Source: Rufibacter sp. DG15C (lineage in GTDB: Bacteria > Bacteroidota > Bacteroidia > Cytophagales > Hymenobacteraceae). From it: a DNA stretch of 64,000 nucleotides. Shown here piece by piece: positions 53,469 through 62,675 of the stretch. Each line of letters begins with the position of its first letter. Positions within the stretch are counted from its first letter, which is position 1. The stretch covers positions 620,001 to 684,000 of the forward strand of contig NZ_CP010776.1 in assembly GCF_001577755.1 (NCBI RefSeq), written 5' to 3'. A program made the translations under genes and the position numbers. The notes under the pieces were generated by a model. It ran no database searches and was not told the DNA's origin. It was given only the letters and a program-made list of their open reading frames with translations.

Positions 53469-54392
53469 GTGCAGAAGCCTCTATTCAAAGACTACTTAGA
53501 ACTTCATTTCATTATCCTGCTCTGGGGATTCACGGCTATTTTGGGCAAACTCATCTCCATTCCAGCGGTGGAATTAGTGTTTTATAGAACCATTTTGGCG
53601 GCGGTGGCTTTGGCGGTGGTCATCAAACTGCGCGGTGAGTCCTTTAGGATTGGCCGAAGGAATATCATAAAAATCATAGGTGTGGGCTTTATGATAGCGG
53701 CGCACTGGATTCTGTTCTTCGCCTCCGCCCGGGTGTCTTCGGTTTCCATCTGTCTGGCAGGCATGGCCACCGCCAGCCTCTGGACGTCTATTCTGGAACC
53801 CATCTTCACGAAAAAGAAAATAAAAGCCCATGAGGTGGTTTTACCTTTCTTTATATTGGTTGGTCTATATATTATTTTTCGCTTTGAGTTCAAGCATGCC
53901 CTAGGCATAGCAATGGCCTTGGGCTCTGCGTTTCTAGCTTCTTGCTTTACCATTATAAATAGCAAGCTCACTAAACAACATGCAGCTACTACTATTACCT
54001 GTTATGAAATGGCGGGGGCCTGGATGGCCACTACCCTCTTCCTGCCGTTTTACCGCAATTACATGACGGATTCTGGCACGTTACAATTAGAGGCTAGCCT
54101 GTGGGATTTTCTGTGGGTGGGAATATTAGCGCTAGTCTGTACCGTTTACGCCTACACCGCTGCCGTGCGGCTTATGCATAAATTTTCTGCTTACACTATG
54201 AACCTCACGGTAAACATGGAACCAGTTTATGGAATAGTTTTAGCACTATTTATTTTCCCAGAGACCGAAAAAATGACAAAGGGCTTCTATTATGGAGCGG
54301 CTATTATCCTGTTCAGCGTATTTTTGCACCCTATTCTGGAGTCATTGATTGCCCGCCGGCAGCGACTTTTAAAGGATGCCCTGCCAAATTGA
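53469..54392 (+). CDS. EamA/DMT-family transporter
   Basis: A 307-residue inner-membrane protein with about 10 helices arranged as two EamA repeats. The first repeat starts ELHFIILLWGFTAILGKLIS and has VELVFYRTILAAVALAVVI and MIAAHWILFFASARVSSVS. The second has LGSAFLASCFTIINSKL and YTMNLTVNMEPVYGIVLALF, the latter a family signature. It probably moves amino acids or other small metabolites. The start is GTG 53469. The 3' end overlaps the convergent ispE gene by 24 nt. Confidence 0.88.
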   Translation: MQKPLFKDYLELHFIILLWGFTAILGKLISIPAVELVFYRTILAAVALAVVIKLRGESFRIGRRNIIKIIGVGFMIAAHWILFFASARVSSVSICLAGMATASLWTSILEPIFTKKKIKAHEVVLPFFILVGLYIIFRFEFKHALGIAMALGSAFLASCFTIINSKLTKQHAATTITCYEMAGAWMATTLFLPFYRNYMTDSGTLQLEASLWDFLWVGILALVCTVYAYTAAVRLMHKFSAYTMNLTVNMEPVYGIVLALFIFPETEKMTKGFYYGAAIILFSVFLHPILESLIARRQRLLKDALPN

Positions 54393-55181
54393 GTAGTCCT
54401 CAGGGAACGGTAGTGGTTGTGTCGGGGATTCTCTGAACAGGCCGTACATGGTAGACCCTGAACCTGACATGGACGCATACTCTGCTCCTAAGCTATAAAG
54501 CTGTTCTTTTACTTCTGCCAAGACAGGATATTTGGGAAAGAGGCTGGCCTCAAAATCATTGACCACAGCATCTTTCCAAGTGTTTGGGGCTTGCACCAAG
54601 AGCGTTTTCAGGCTTTTTTCTGGGAATTGAGGCAAAACGCCGGCATAGGCTTCGGCGGTACTATTGCCAAAGTTGGGATACACCAACACAATATGCCAGC
54701 CTTTCAAATCCAAAGTCAGTGGTTCAAAGACATCACCTTTCTCTACGGCCAGCACCGGCTTGTTCTGTATGAAGAAGGCGCAGTCGCTCCCCAATTGCCG
54801 GGCGTAGTTCTCCAGTTGCTCCGGAGTTAAATTCAGCGCGAAGAGGTCATTCAGAATTTTGAGGGTGAAGGCCGCATCCGCTGATCCACCGCCCAAGCCA
54901 GCCCCCATGGGAATGACCTTGTGCAAATGCATCTGGATGGCCGGCAGTTCATAATCCTTTTTAAGCAGTTCATAGGCCCTCCAGCAAAGGTTTTGGGTGG
55001 GCTCCCCTGGCACCGGTAAACCAGAGAGCGTGAAAGACGCCTCGCCCGTGGTAGGCAGAATCTCCAGCGCATCGGTCCAGCCCACGGGGTAAAAGCAGGA
55101 AACCAGGTTATGAAACCCATCTGGCCGCTTCTCCACCAACTGCAGCCCAATGTTTATCTTCGCGTTCGGAAACTGAATCAT
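54369..55181 (-). CDS. ispE: 4-diphosphocytidyl-2-C-methyl-D-erythritol kinase
   Basis: A 270-residue GHMP kinase of the MEP isoprenoid pathway, phosphorylating CDP-methylerythritol. The N-terminus FPNAKINIGLQLVEKRPDG carries the conserved Lys and the start of the substrate site. The ATP-binding loop is PMGAGLGGGSADAA (about 91-104). DCAFFIQNKPVLAVEKGD and the C-terminal SMSGSGSTMYGLF are further family motifs. The length fits IspE (about 280). It is single and overlaps the EamA gene tail to tail. Confidence 0.94.
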   Translation of the reverse strand: MIQFPNAKINIGLQLVEKRPDGFHNLVSCFYPVGWTDALEILPTTGEASFTLSGLPVPGEPTQNLCWRAYELLKKDYELPAIQMHLHKVIPMGAGLGGGSADAAFTLKILNDLFALNLTPEQLENYARQLGSDCAFFIQNKPVLAVEKGDVFEPLTLDLKGWHIVLVYPNFGNSTAEAYAGVLPQFPEKSLKTLLVQAPNTWKDAVVNDFEASLFPKYPVLAEVKEQLYSLGAEYASMSGSGSTMYGLFRESPTQPLPFPEDYSIWQGIL

Positions 55182-55260
55182 GCCCGCAAAATACGAAACG
55201 GGTATCAGTAATCAGTTAATTTGACCGCTCATTCCTAAACCGGCTATAAAATGGTAACTT

Positions 55261-55298
55261 CGTTTTTGGCCTGTTTTATGGAAAATAGGCCAAAAACG
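55261..55298 (-). repeat. Dispersed palindromic element, copy 17 (probably reversed)
   Basis: CGTTTTTGGCC, centre TGTTTTATGGAAAATA and GGCCAAAAACG, with perfect arms. The centre reads like the consensus on the opposite strand. It lies in the divergent gap between ispE and the transglutaminase gene. Confidence 0.85.
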
Positions 55299-55363
55299 CA
55301 TCCTGTCAGAAACCTTAGGTGCTTCCAGCAACCAATTATCTTCTGACCTTTTCTTGAAATAAG

Positions 55364-56473
55364 ATGAAACGCTTCGTCCTGCTTTTGTTGAGTATCTTCT
55401 ATGCGGCTGCTTCGTTTGCGCAGAAGTCGGTTCCGTATGCGGCGGTAGACAAAAAAGTCATACAGTTGACTCAAAAGCAAACCATGACGTTGGAGGAGTT
55501 GGCAAAAATTATTTCCCAACATTTCACCACCCCCGAGGAGAGAACCAGGGCTGCTTTTGTCTGGCTCACGGAGAACATTGTCTATGATATTCAGGCTTTG
55601 TATTTAACGCCCCCCATTGGCAAGAACAAGTATCTTGTTGAGCAGACCCTAAAAACCAAAAAAGCAGTATGCGAAGGGTACGCCGAAGTTTTTCAAACCT
55701 TATGCAACAGAATGGGCATAAAAGCCTACATGGTAACGGGATATACAGCGGTAAATAATCAAATAAGTTCACAGGCGCATGCATGGTGCGCCGCGCAACT
55801 AAACGGCAAGTGGTTCCTATTTGACCCTACCTGGGGCGCAGGATATGTGACTGGAAAAACGTTTACCAAACACAGAAACGAGCAGTACTTTAAGGCTGAT
55901 CCCGCTAGCCTGGCGCCCACGCATTTACCCTCTGACCCCCTTTGGCAGTTTTCAACAGCTCCCATCACTGGAAGAGAGTTTGCCACAGGCGTTTTCTCCT
56001 CATCAAAGCCTAAAAATTGCTTCCAATTCAAAGACACGCTGGCGGCGTATGAGAAACTAGATGATCTTGGACGCTTAGTGAGTACCGTCCGCCGGATGGA
56101 AGCACCCGGCAACTTCCAACCCTTTTTGGGCAACCACCTCCAATCCTTAAAACAACAAATTGACTACCAGAACTACTTGGCGCTTTCTACTGCTTACAAC
56201 CAAGGAATAGACCTGCTCAACCAGTTTTTGTATTACCGAAACAACATGCTCTTTGGCAGAAAAAGGGAAGCCGAATTGAAAACCTTGATCACAACGTCTG
56301 TCTGTAATTTTCAGTCAGCGAAGAACAAGCTGGACACCGTCAAATGGCATTCTAACAAATATGAGATTGGCTCCATAAAAGACAACCTCTCCCAAGCCTA
56401 TGCCATGGCTCTGGACCAGCAGAAGTTCATCCAGCGCATCTACAATCCACTGGGCTTGAAAAAGAAAAACTAA
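55364..56473 (+). CDS. Secreted transglutaminase-like cysteine protein
   Basis: A 369-residue exported protein with signal peptide MKRFVLLLLSIFYAAASFAQ. The transglutaminase/kyphoscoliosis-type domain has Cys103 in KKAVCEGYAEVFQTLC, His139 in QAHAWCAAQL and Asp154 in FLFDPTWGAG, a complete Cys-His-Asp triad. Residues 220-369 form a helical region of unknown role. In bacteria such proteins act as peptidases or cross-linkers; the substrate is unknown. It precedes the sugar transferase gene by 12 nt, so it may be the first gene of that operon. Confidence 0.85.
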   Translation: MKRFVLLLLSIFYAAASFAQKSVPYAAVDKKVIQLTQKQTMTLEELAKIISQHFTTPEERTRAAFVWLTENIVYDIQALYLTPPIGKNKYLVEQTLKTKKAVCEGYAEVFQTLCNRMGIKAYMVTGYTAVNNQISSQAHAWCAAQLNGKWFLFDPTWGAGYVTGKTFTKHRNEQYFKADPASLAPTHLPSDPLWQFSTAPITGREFATGVFSSSKPKNCFQFKDTLAAYEKLDDLGRLVSTVRRMEAPGNFQPFLGNHLQSLKQQIDYQNYLALSTAYNQGIDLLNQFLYYRNNMLFGRKREAELKTLITTSVCNFQSAKNKLDTVKWHSNKYEIGSIKDNLSQAYAMALDQQKFIQRIYNPLGLKKKN

Positions 56474-56485
56474 CTACGCTTTTAC

Positions 56486-57103
56486 ATGTACCTTTCCTTC
56501 GGAAAACGCTTCTTAGACCTTGTCCTTGCTGGCCTAGCACTGCTGTTGCTGTGGCCGGTCATGCTGATAGTGGCGGTGGCGTTGTGGTTTGGGTTTGACG
56601 GAAAGGTATTGTTCAGACAGAAACGGCCGGGACTACACGGTAAGGCCTTTACGTTCTACAAGTTCACCACCATGACCCAGCGCCGTGATGCAAATGGAGA
56701 GTTGTTACCAGATGAACAGCGCCTCACACCCCTGGGTAGGTTTATCAGGAGGACGTCACTAGATGAATTGCCGCAGTTGTGGAACGTAGTCAAGGGAGAT
56801 ATGAGTCTGGTAGGTCCGCGCCCTCTACTCATGGAGTATCTGCCTCTGTACACTCTAGAGCAGGCAAGACGCCATGCCCTAAAACCGGGTATCACGGGCT
56901 GGGCGCAGGTCAACGGCCGGAACCTGCTTACTTGGGAAGAAAAGTTTACTTTTGACGTGTGGTACGTGGAACATGTCTCTTTTAAACTTGACCTGCAAAT
57001 TTTGTGGCGTACCCTCAAACACGTTTTCAAACCAGAAGGCATCTCGGCACCCAACACGGCCACCATGCCTCGGTTTACCGGTTCTACTAATACTGCTTCA
57101 TGA
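56486..57103 (+). CDS. Undecaprenyl-phosphate sugar-1-phosphate transferase (PglC-like)
   Basis: A 205-residue monotopic phosphoglycosyl transferase that attaches the first sugar phosphate to undecaprenyl phosphate. The N-terminal re-entrant helix is FLDLVLAGLALLLLWPVMLI. The family motifs FRQKRPGLHGKAFTFYKFTT, RRTSLDELPQLWNVVKGDMS, LVGPRPLLMEYL and KPGITGWAQVNGRN are all present. The catalytic Asp-Glu pair lies in SLDELPQ. It overlaps the next gene by 4 nt (ATGA) and is coupled to the acetyltransferase and aminotransferase genes, as in pgl-type clusters. Confidence 0.92.
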   Translation: MYLSFGKRFLDLVLAGLALLLLWPVMLIVAVALWFGFDGKVLFRQKRPGLHGKAFTFYKFTTMTQRRDANGELLPDEQRLTPLGRFIRRTSLDELPQLWNVVKGDMSLVGPRPLLMEYLPLYTLEQARRHALKPGITGWAQVNGRNLLTWEEKFTFDVWYVEHVSFKLDLQILWRTLKHVFKPEGISAPNTATMPRFTGSTNTAS

Positions 57104-57753
57104 GTAACTCAGGAAAAGATATTGTCATTGTAGGGGCCGGCGGTCTGGGTCGTGAGGTGCTCATGCTCATTCATCAGATCAACCAGCACACCCCCACCTG
57201 GAATTTCCTAGGCTTTTACGACGATGTCGCTCCGGCAGAAGGCTTCCTTTACCCTTATTTAGGCAACGTGGACGACCTCAACGCCACCCCTGGTCCCCTG
57301 CACGCGGTCATCTCCATCGGGAACTGTCAGGCGAAGGCCAAGGTAGTGGAAAGGCTCTTTAATAACTTCCTGTTGTTTCCAGTACTAGTGCATGCATCGG
57401 TCATCAATGAGTCCGTTCAAGCAAACCTGATAGGCGAAGGAAGCATCATCTGTCAGAACTGCATCCTTACAACCAATGTACACCTGGGAAAACATGTCTT
57501 ACTCAATCTGGCTTGCACCATAGGGCATGATGCCGTGATAGGCGATTGCGGCTCCTTGATGCCGCAGGTAGCAGTAAGCGGCGGGGTCAACCTAGGCAAA
57601 GGCGTCTACATGGGCACCAACAGCGCCATCCTGCAATACAAAACCATGGGCGCGTTTACCACCATAGGCGCCGGCGCAGTCGTCACCCAAGACCTCCCCG
57701 ACCATTGCACGGCCGTGGGTGTACCAGCGCGTATTATCAAGCAAGCGGTATGA
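57100..57753 (+). CDS. NeuD/PglD-type sugar O/N-acyltransferase
   Basis: A 217-residue acetyltransferase with an N-terminal Rossmann-like PglD domain (IVIVGAGGLGREVLMLI) and a left-handed beta-helix of hexapeptide repeats (IGEGSIICQNCILTTNVHLG, NLACTIGHDAVIGDCG). The catalytic His is in CTIGHDAVIG. It probably acetylates a UDP-4-amino sugar made by the next gene's aminotransferase. Start and stop both overlap neighbours by 4 nt (ATGA), which indicates translational coupling. Confidence 0.9.
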   Translation: MSNSGKDIVIVGAGGLGREVLMLIHQINQHTPTWNFLGFYDDVAPAEGFLYPYLGNVDDLNATPGPLHAVISIGNCQAKAKVVERLFNNFLLFPVLVHASVINESVQANLIGEGSIICQNCILTTNVHLGKHVLLNLACTIGHDAVIGDCGSLMPQVAVSGGVNLGKGVYMGTNSAILQYKTMGAFTTIGAGAVVTQDLPDHCTAVGVPARIIKQAV

Positions 57754-58886
57754 GCGTCAACCAGGATTTCATCTATCTGTCACCGCCGCACATGGGCGGA
57801 AGAGAGCAACACTACATCCAAGAAGCATTCGACCAGAACTGGATTACCACTGCGGGCGCGAATGTAGACAGTTTTGAAAAAGAACTTTCTTCTTATGTAG
57901 GAATGCCGCATGCCGCCGCGCTTTCTTCGGGCACAGCGGCCTTGCACCTGGCCTTGTTGGCCCTAGGCATTGGTCACGGAGATGAAGTATTCTGCTCTAG
58001 CTTTACCTTCGTGGCTAGTACCAACCCCATTCGTTACGTAGGCGCAACGCCTGTTTTGATTGACAGCGAACCTTCTACATGGAACCTCTGCCCGAAAGAG
58101 CTGGAGCAAGCCCTACACTCACGCCAGCAGAAAGGTAAACTTCCCAAAGCACTGATTTTGGTGCACCTGTACGGCATGCCTTCGCGCATGCAGGAGATTC
58201 TTGACCTTTGCCAACACCATGGTGTACCGGTCATTGAAGATGCCGCTGAGGCCCTAGGATCTACTTATAACGGCCAGCAGATGGGCAGTTTTGGGGTGGC
58301 CGGTTTCTACTCTTTCAACGGAAACAAAATAATCACCACGTCTGGCGGCGGCGCGTTGGTATCCAAGGACCAAGCCTTGGTAGAGAAAGCCAAATGGCTA
58401 GCCACCCAAGCCAAAGAACCCACGCCACATTACCATCATACCACTATCGGGTATAACTACCGGCTTAGCAATATCTGCGCGGGAATTGGGCGTGGGCAGT
58501 TAGGAGTCTTGGAGGACCGCGTTCAGCAGAAGCGCCAGGTGTTTAACCAATACCAAACTCTGTTACAAGACATAGCGGAAATCCAATGGCAACCAGAGCC
58601 CGAAGGCTTTGTCAGCAACCGCTGGCTTTCCTGTTTCACTGTTAAAAAAGGAAGTTTTATCACACCAGAGAAAATACGGCTGGCCTTGTTAGCGGAACAG
58701 ATAGAAAGTCGACCACTTTGGCAACCTATGCACCAGCAACCGCTGTACGAAAGTTGTGACTACTTCGGGGAGAACGTAAGTAATGATTTGTTCGCGAGAG
58801 GATTGTGTCTACCCTCAGGCACTCAGCTTACAATTCAGCAACAAGAGCGCGTGGCGGAAGTGATTAAGAAATGCTTTAGGAAGTAA
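57750..58886 (+). CDS. DegT/DnrJ/EryC1/StrS aminotransferase (PglE-like)
   Basis: A 378-residue PLP enzyme converting a UDP-4-keto-sugar to a 4-amino sugar. The N-terminal IYLSPPHMGGREQHYIQEAF and WITTAGANVDSFEKEL match PglE-like members. PLP is bound through SSGTAALHLAL and VIEDAAEALGSTY, and Lys193 in FNGNKIITTSGGGA is the Schiff-base lysine. NYRLSNICAGIGRGQL follows. ATG 57750 overlaps the TGA of the acetyltransferase; a much longer frame from 57546 is a shadow. No 4,6-dehydratase (PglF-like) lies in the operon, so it must be supplied from elsewhere. Confidence 0.92.
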   Translation: MSVNQDFIYLSPPHMGGREQHYIQEAFDQNWITTAGANVDSFEKELSSYVGMPHAAALSSGTAALHLALLALGIGHGDEVFCSSFTFVASTNPIRYVGATPVLIDSEPSTWNLCPKELEQALHSRQQKGKLPKALILVHLYGMPSRMQEILDLCQHHGVPVIEDAAEALGSTYNGQQMGSFGVAGFYSFNGNKIITTSGGGALVSKDQALVEKAKWLATQAKEPTPHYHHTTIGYNYRLSNICAGIGRGQLGVLEDRVQQKRQVFNQYQTLLQDIAEIQWQPEPEGFVSNRWLSCFTVKKGSFITPEKIRLALLAEQIESRPLWQPMHQQPLYESCDYFGENVSNDLFARGLCLPSGTQLTIQQQERVAEVIKKCFRK

Positions 58887-58918
58887 CGTACCATCTCTAC
58901 TTAAGAGCTCTCCAAAAT

Positions 58919-59021
58919 GCGGATTCTCCCCTTGAGGGGAGCGAAGAGGGGTGTTTACAATAGTAGATAAATTAGCACATACAGTAGAGACTAGGCAGTG
59001 CTTAGTCTCTACTGTATGTGC
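58919..59021 (+). repeat. GGGGAG hairpin element, copy 3 (two-hairpin form)
   Basis: The core 58919-58959 (GCGGATTCTCCCCTTGAGGG then GAGCGAAGAGGGGTG) is followed by a 19-bp perfect hairpin, 58975-58993 against 59003-59021 (GCACATACAGTAGAGACTA). The loop GGCAGTGCT matches that of copy 1 (GGTAGTGCT). It lies after the DegT gene and may work as its terminator. Confidence 0.75.
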
Positions 59022-59025
59022 AATG

Positions 59026-59059
59026 CCCCCTCATCCTAACCTTCTCTCAGGGAGAAGGG
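59026..59059. repeat. Widespread CCCTCATCCTAACC-type hairpin
   Basis: CCCCCTCATCCTAACCTTCT then CTCAGGGAGAAGGG gives the stem CCTTCTC/GAGAAGG. Hairpins of this CCCTCACCCTAACC...GGGAG type occur between genes in many unrelated bacteria. Only one copy is seen here. Confidence 0.5.
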
Positions 59060-59070
59060 ACTGAGTTTAT

Positions 59071-59109
59071 GCGCTTTTAGCCTATTTTCTAGAAAACAGG
59101 CCAAAAACT
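59071..59109 (+). repeat. Dispersed palindromic element, copy 18
   Basis: GCGCTTTTAGCC, centre TATTTTCTAGAAAACA and GGCCAAAAAC. It ends 7 nt before the stop codon of the minus-strand transsulfuration gene. Confidence 0.75.
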
Positions 59110-59116
59110 AACAATG

Positions 59117-60244
59117 CTAGATAGCAGCCAGTGCTTTCTCTAAATCCGCGATTAGGTCTTCGGCCTCCTCAATGCCCACAGACAACCGAATTAACCCAAC
59201 GGAAATACCCAGTTTAGCACGTTGCTCTTCGGTGAGCGCTCTATGCGACGTGCCCAATGGATAAGAAATAGAGGAAATCACGCCTGCCAACGACGGCGCA
59301 AAGGGAATATGCGACAGTCCGCGCATGAAGCGGTTCACAGTCTCCACTTCGTCTTTGATTCTGAAGGACAGCATGCCGCCAAACCAGCCTTTTCCTTGGG
59401 CAGAAGCTAAGGAGTGTTGCGGGTGATCGGGTAGACCTGGATAATAGACTTCACTAACTTTGGGATGCTTTTGCAAGTAGGTTGCCAAGGCCAAGGCATT
59501 CTCTGAATGTTGACGGATGCGCAGTTTCAAAGTCTTGAGACCACGAGCGGCCAGCCAAGAATCAAAGGGACTCAGGTTTAGGCCCCAGGCCACCACAATC
59601 TGTTTGGCGCGCTGAGCATCAGCGGCTTCTTTGGCCACTACCACCCCAGCCGTCACGTCACTGTGCCCCGACAAATACTTGGTCACACTGTGAATGACCA
59701 TTTCTGCGCCCAGCTCCAGAGGTTTGGTGATGACCGGTGAGGCGAAGGTATTATCCACCACCAACTTCACACCGTACTTCAGACATTCCTGGGCTACTTT
59801 GGCCAGGTCCTGCACCGTCATCATGGGATTGCTGATGGTCTCCACCAACAGCACCTTGGTATTAGCTTGCACATAATTGCCAAAGCTGTACATCTCCTCC
59901 ATCGGCACGAAGCTTACTTGCACGCCCATGCGCGTCAGTTCCTGCGTGAGCAAGGCAGCCGAGCCTCCGTAGATTTCCTCGGCGCATAGCACATGGTCCC
60001 CAGACTGACAGTACACCAGGACCGCCGTCAGAATTGCCGACATGCCCGAGGAAGTAGCCACCGCGCCCTGTCCGTTCTCCAGTTGGTTCACAGCTTCGGC
60101 CAGTTCGTCTGTGTTGGGGTTACCGTTTCGGCTGTACAGGTAACTCTGGCCCGGTTGCTCAAAATAGGCTTCCAAGGCGTTCAAGTCCTCAAAGGTAAAC
60201 ACAGAGGTCTGGTAGATGGGCGTAACTTTAGGAGAGATGGACAC
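59117..60244 (-). CDS. Transsulfuration-family PLP enzyme (cystathionine gamma-lyase / beta-lyase type)
   Basis: A 375-residue Cys/Met metabolism enzyme, a paralogue of the metB product. PIYQTSVFTFEDL, the phosphate-binding YLYSRNGNPNTDEL, VATSSGMSAILTA and Lys189 in HSVTKYLSGHSDVTAG are present. The C-terminus has SLAGVISSISYPLGTSHRAL and IRLSVGIEEAEDLI. It starts at GTG 60244, and the usual first 10-15 residues of the family (TKxIHxG) are missing, because upstream codons soon meet a stop. It probably splits cystathionine or a related thioether; specificity cannot be read by eye. It is flanked by palindromic copies 18 and 19. Confidence 0.85.
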   Translation of the reverse strand: MSISPKVTPIYQTSVFTFEDLNALEAYFEQPGQSYLYSRNGNPNTDELAEAVNQLENGQGAVATSSGMSAILTAVLVYCQSGDHVLCAEEIYGGSAALLTQELTRMGVQVSFVPMEEMYSFGNYVQANTKVLLVETISNPMMTVQDLAKVAQECLKYGVKLVVDNTFASPVITKPLELGAEMVIHSVTKYLSGHSDVTAGVVVAKEAADAQRAKQIVVAWGLNLSPFDSWLAARGLKTLKLRIRQHSENALALATYLQKHPKVSEVYYPGLPDHPQHSLASAQGKGWFGGMLSFRIKDEVETVNRFMRGLSHIPFAPSLAGVISSISYPLGTSHRALTEEQRAKLGISVGLIRLSVGIEEAEDLIADLEKALAAI

Positions 60245-60361
60245 GGCGGTTTTGATTAATTGTTGATTGTCAATTGTTGATTGTTAGCTACATACTTGGT
60301 GGAGCAGCAATTAACAATCAGCAATTCTAAAGGTAAGCAGAAAGCGGTGGAAATTGAAAAG

Positions 60362-60400
60362 CCGTTTTTGACCTGGTTTCTGGGAAAGAGGCCAAAAACG
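60362..60400 (+). repeat. Dispersed palindromic element, copy 19
   Basis: CCGTTTTTGACC, centre TGGTTTCTGGGAAAGA and GGCCAAAAACG. Read on the minus strand it follows the atpC terminator stem at once. Confidence 0.8.
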
Positions 60401-60411
60401 ATGGTAAAAGC

Positions 60412-60446
60412 GAGAGCCCGCCTTCTTTGCAGAAAAACGGGCTCTC
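60412..60446 (-). terminator. atpC terminator next to palindromic copy 19
   Basis: GAGAGCCCG (60412-60420) pairs with CGGGCTCTC (60438-60446), about 20 nt past the atpC stop codon. On the minus strand GCTTTTACC and then the repeat's CGTTTTTGGCC follow. Confidence 0.75.
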
Positions 60447-60466
60447 AAAATGAAAAACAGGAAATC

Positions 60467-60715
60467 TTAGGCGGTTACGGCTTCGGCCAATACAATAATC
60501 TTATTGTCCAACACTTCCACAACTCCCCCGTCAATCTGGAATACCACTGATGTACCAGTAGTTGGCGTTACGCGCACAGGTCCGTTGGCCAAGGCACTGA
60601 TGATGGCAGCGTGGTTATTCAACACTTCAAAGCCACCATTAATACCAGGAAACTGAACCGAGGTCACGTCGCCTTCAAATACTCTCTTATCTGGGGTGAT
60701 GATTTCTAAATACAT
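60467..60715 (-). CDS. atpC: ATP synthase epsilon subunit, short form
   Basis: An 82-residue F1 epsilon subunit. MYLEIITPDKRVFEGDVTSV and FEVLNNHAAIISAL cover the N-terminal beta-sandwich that binds gamma and the c-ring. The C-terminal two-helix inhibitory arm found in the usual 130-140-residue form is absent, as is common in Bacteroidota, so epsilon-type autoinhibition is not expected. It follows atpD by 92 nt filled with GAGTC word repeats. The other ATP synthase genes are not in the window. Confidence 0.93.
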   Translation of the reverse strand: MYLEIITPDKRVFEGDVTSVQFPGINGGFEVLNNHAAIISALANGPVRVTPTTGTSVVFQIDGGVVEVLDNKIIVLAEAVTA

Positions 60716-60721
60716 CTATGT

Positions 60722-60801
60722 TAGTCTTGAGTCTCGAGTCTCGAGTCGTGAGTCAAAATCTATAAAAGACTCGTGACTCGTGACTCAAGACTCGCGACTA
60801 A
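60722..60801. repeat. GAGTC-rich word repeat, member 3 (between atpD and atpC)
   Basis: About ten GAGTC or GACTC words, first as GAGTCTCGAGTCTCGAGTCG and then inverted as GACTCGTGACTCGTGACTCA, around AAAATCTATAAAA. The two halves can pair imperfectly into a hairpin in the atpD-atpC mRNA. Each GAGTC/GACTC is also a GANTC site. Confidence 0.7.
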
Positions 60802-60807
60802 TGAAAA

Positions 60808-62322
<1,515 letters not shown>

Positions 62323-62361
62323 TTATAAATATTTAGATAGATACAGTACTCAATCAGGGTG

Positions 62362-62369
62362 CAAAAATA
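62362..62369 (-). promoter_or_regulatory. Putative -7 box of atpD
   Basis: Reads TATTTTTG on the minus strand, matching TAnnTTTG, about 50 nt before the atpD ATG. The TTG element is not clear. Confidence 0.55.
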
Positions 62370-62561
62370 GAGCATTCTGTCTTGATTTCCATAGAAGTAT
62401 CTAAAAATCTTTGGGATTATGCCCCAATGAAAATCCTTTACCCTCACCACCTACTCTATAATATGCGTTCCGCTCTGTTTTACCCGTTATAACCAGAGGC
62501 AAGCCACCGCTCCATCACTCCCATTTATGGCCGTGACAAAAGAGCATCTTCTGCCCGATCT

Positions 62562-62602
62562 CCCGTTTTTGGGCTACTTTTCTGAAAACAGGCTAAAAAC
62601 GA
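62562..62602 (+). repeat. Dispersed palindromic element, copy 20
   Basis: CCCGTTTTTGGGC, centre TACTTTTCTGAAAACA and GGCTAAAAACG, between divergent atpD and purL, just upstream of the purL promoter box. The rest of this gap holds no gene. Confidence 0.8.
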
Positions 62603-62637
62603 AGGCAAAAGAGGCAGGCGCGTTCAAAAGGAATCTC

Positions 62638-62645
62638 TATTTTTG
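62638..62645 (+). promoter_or_regulatory. Putative -7 box of purL
   Basis: TATTTTTG matches TAnnTTTG and lies 30 nt before the TTG start codon at 62676. No TTG element is at the ideal spacing. Confidence 0.55.
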
Positions 62646-62675
62646 CCTTGTCATTTCACCAAACCTGTACCTGCT

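Noticed and set aside
57546-57749. Extension of the DegT aminotransferase frame into the acetyltransferase gene
   Set aside because: The sequence is Arg/His-rich out-of-frame translation; ATG 57750 overlapping the TGA is the natural start.
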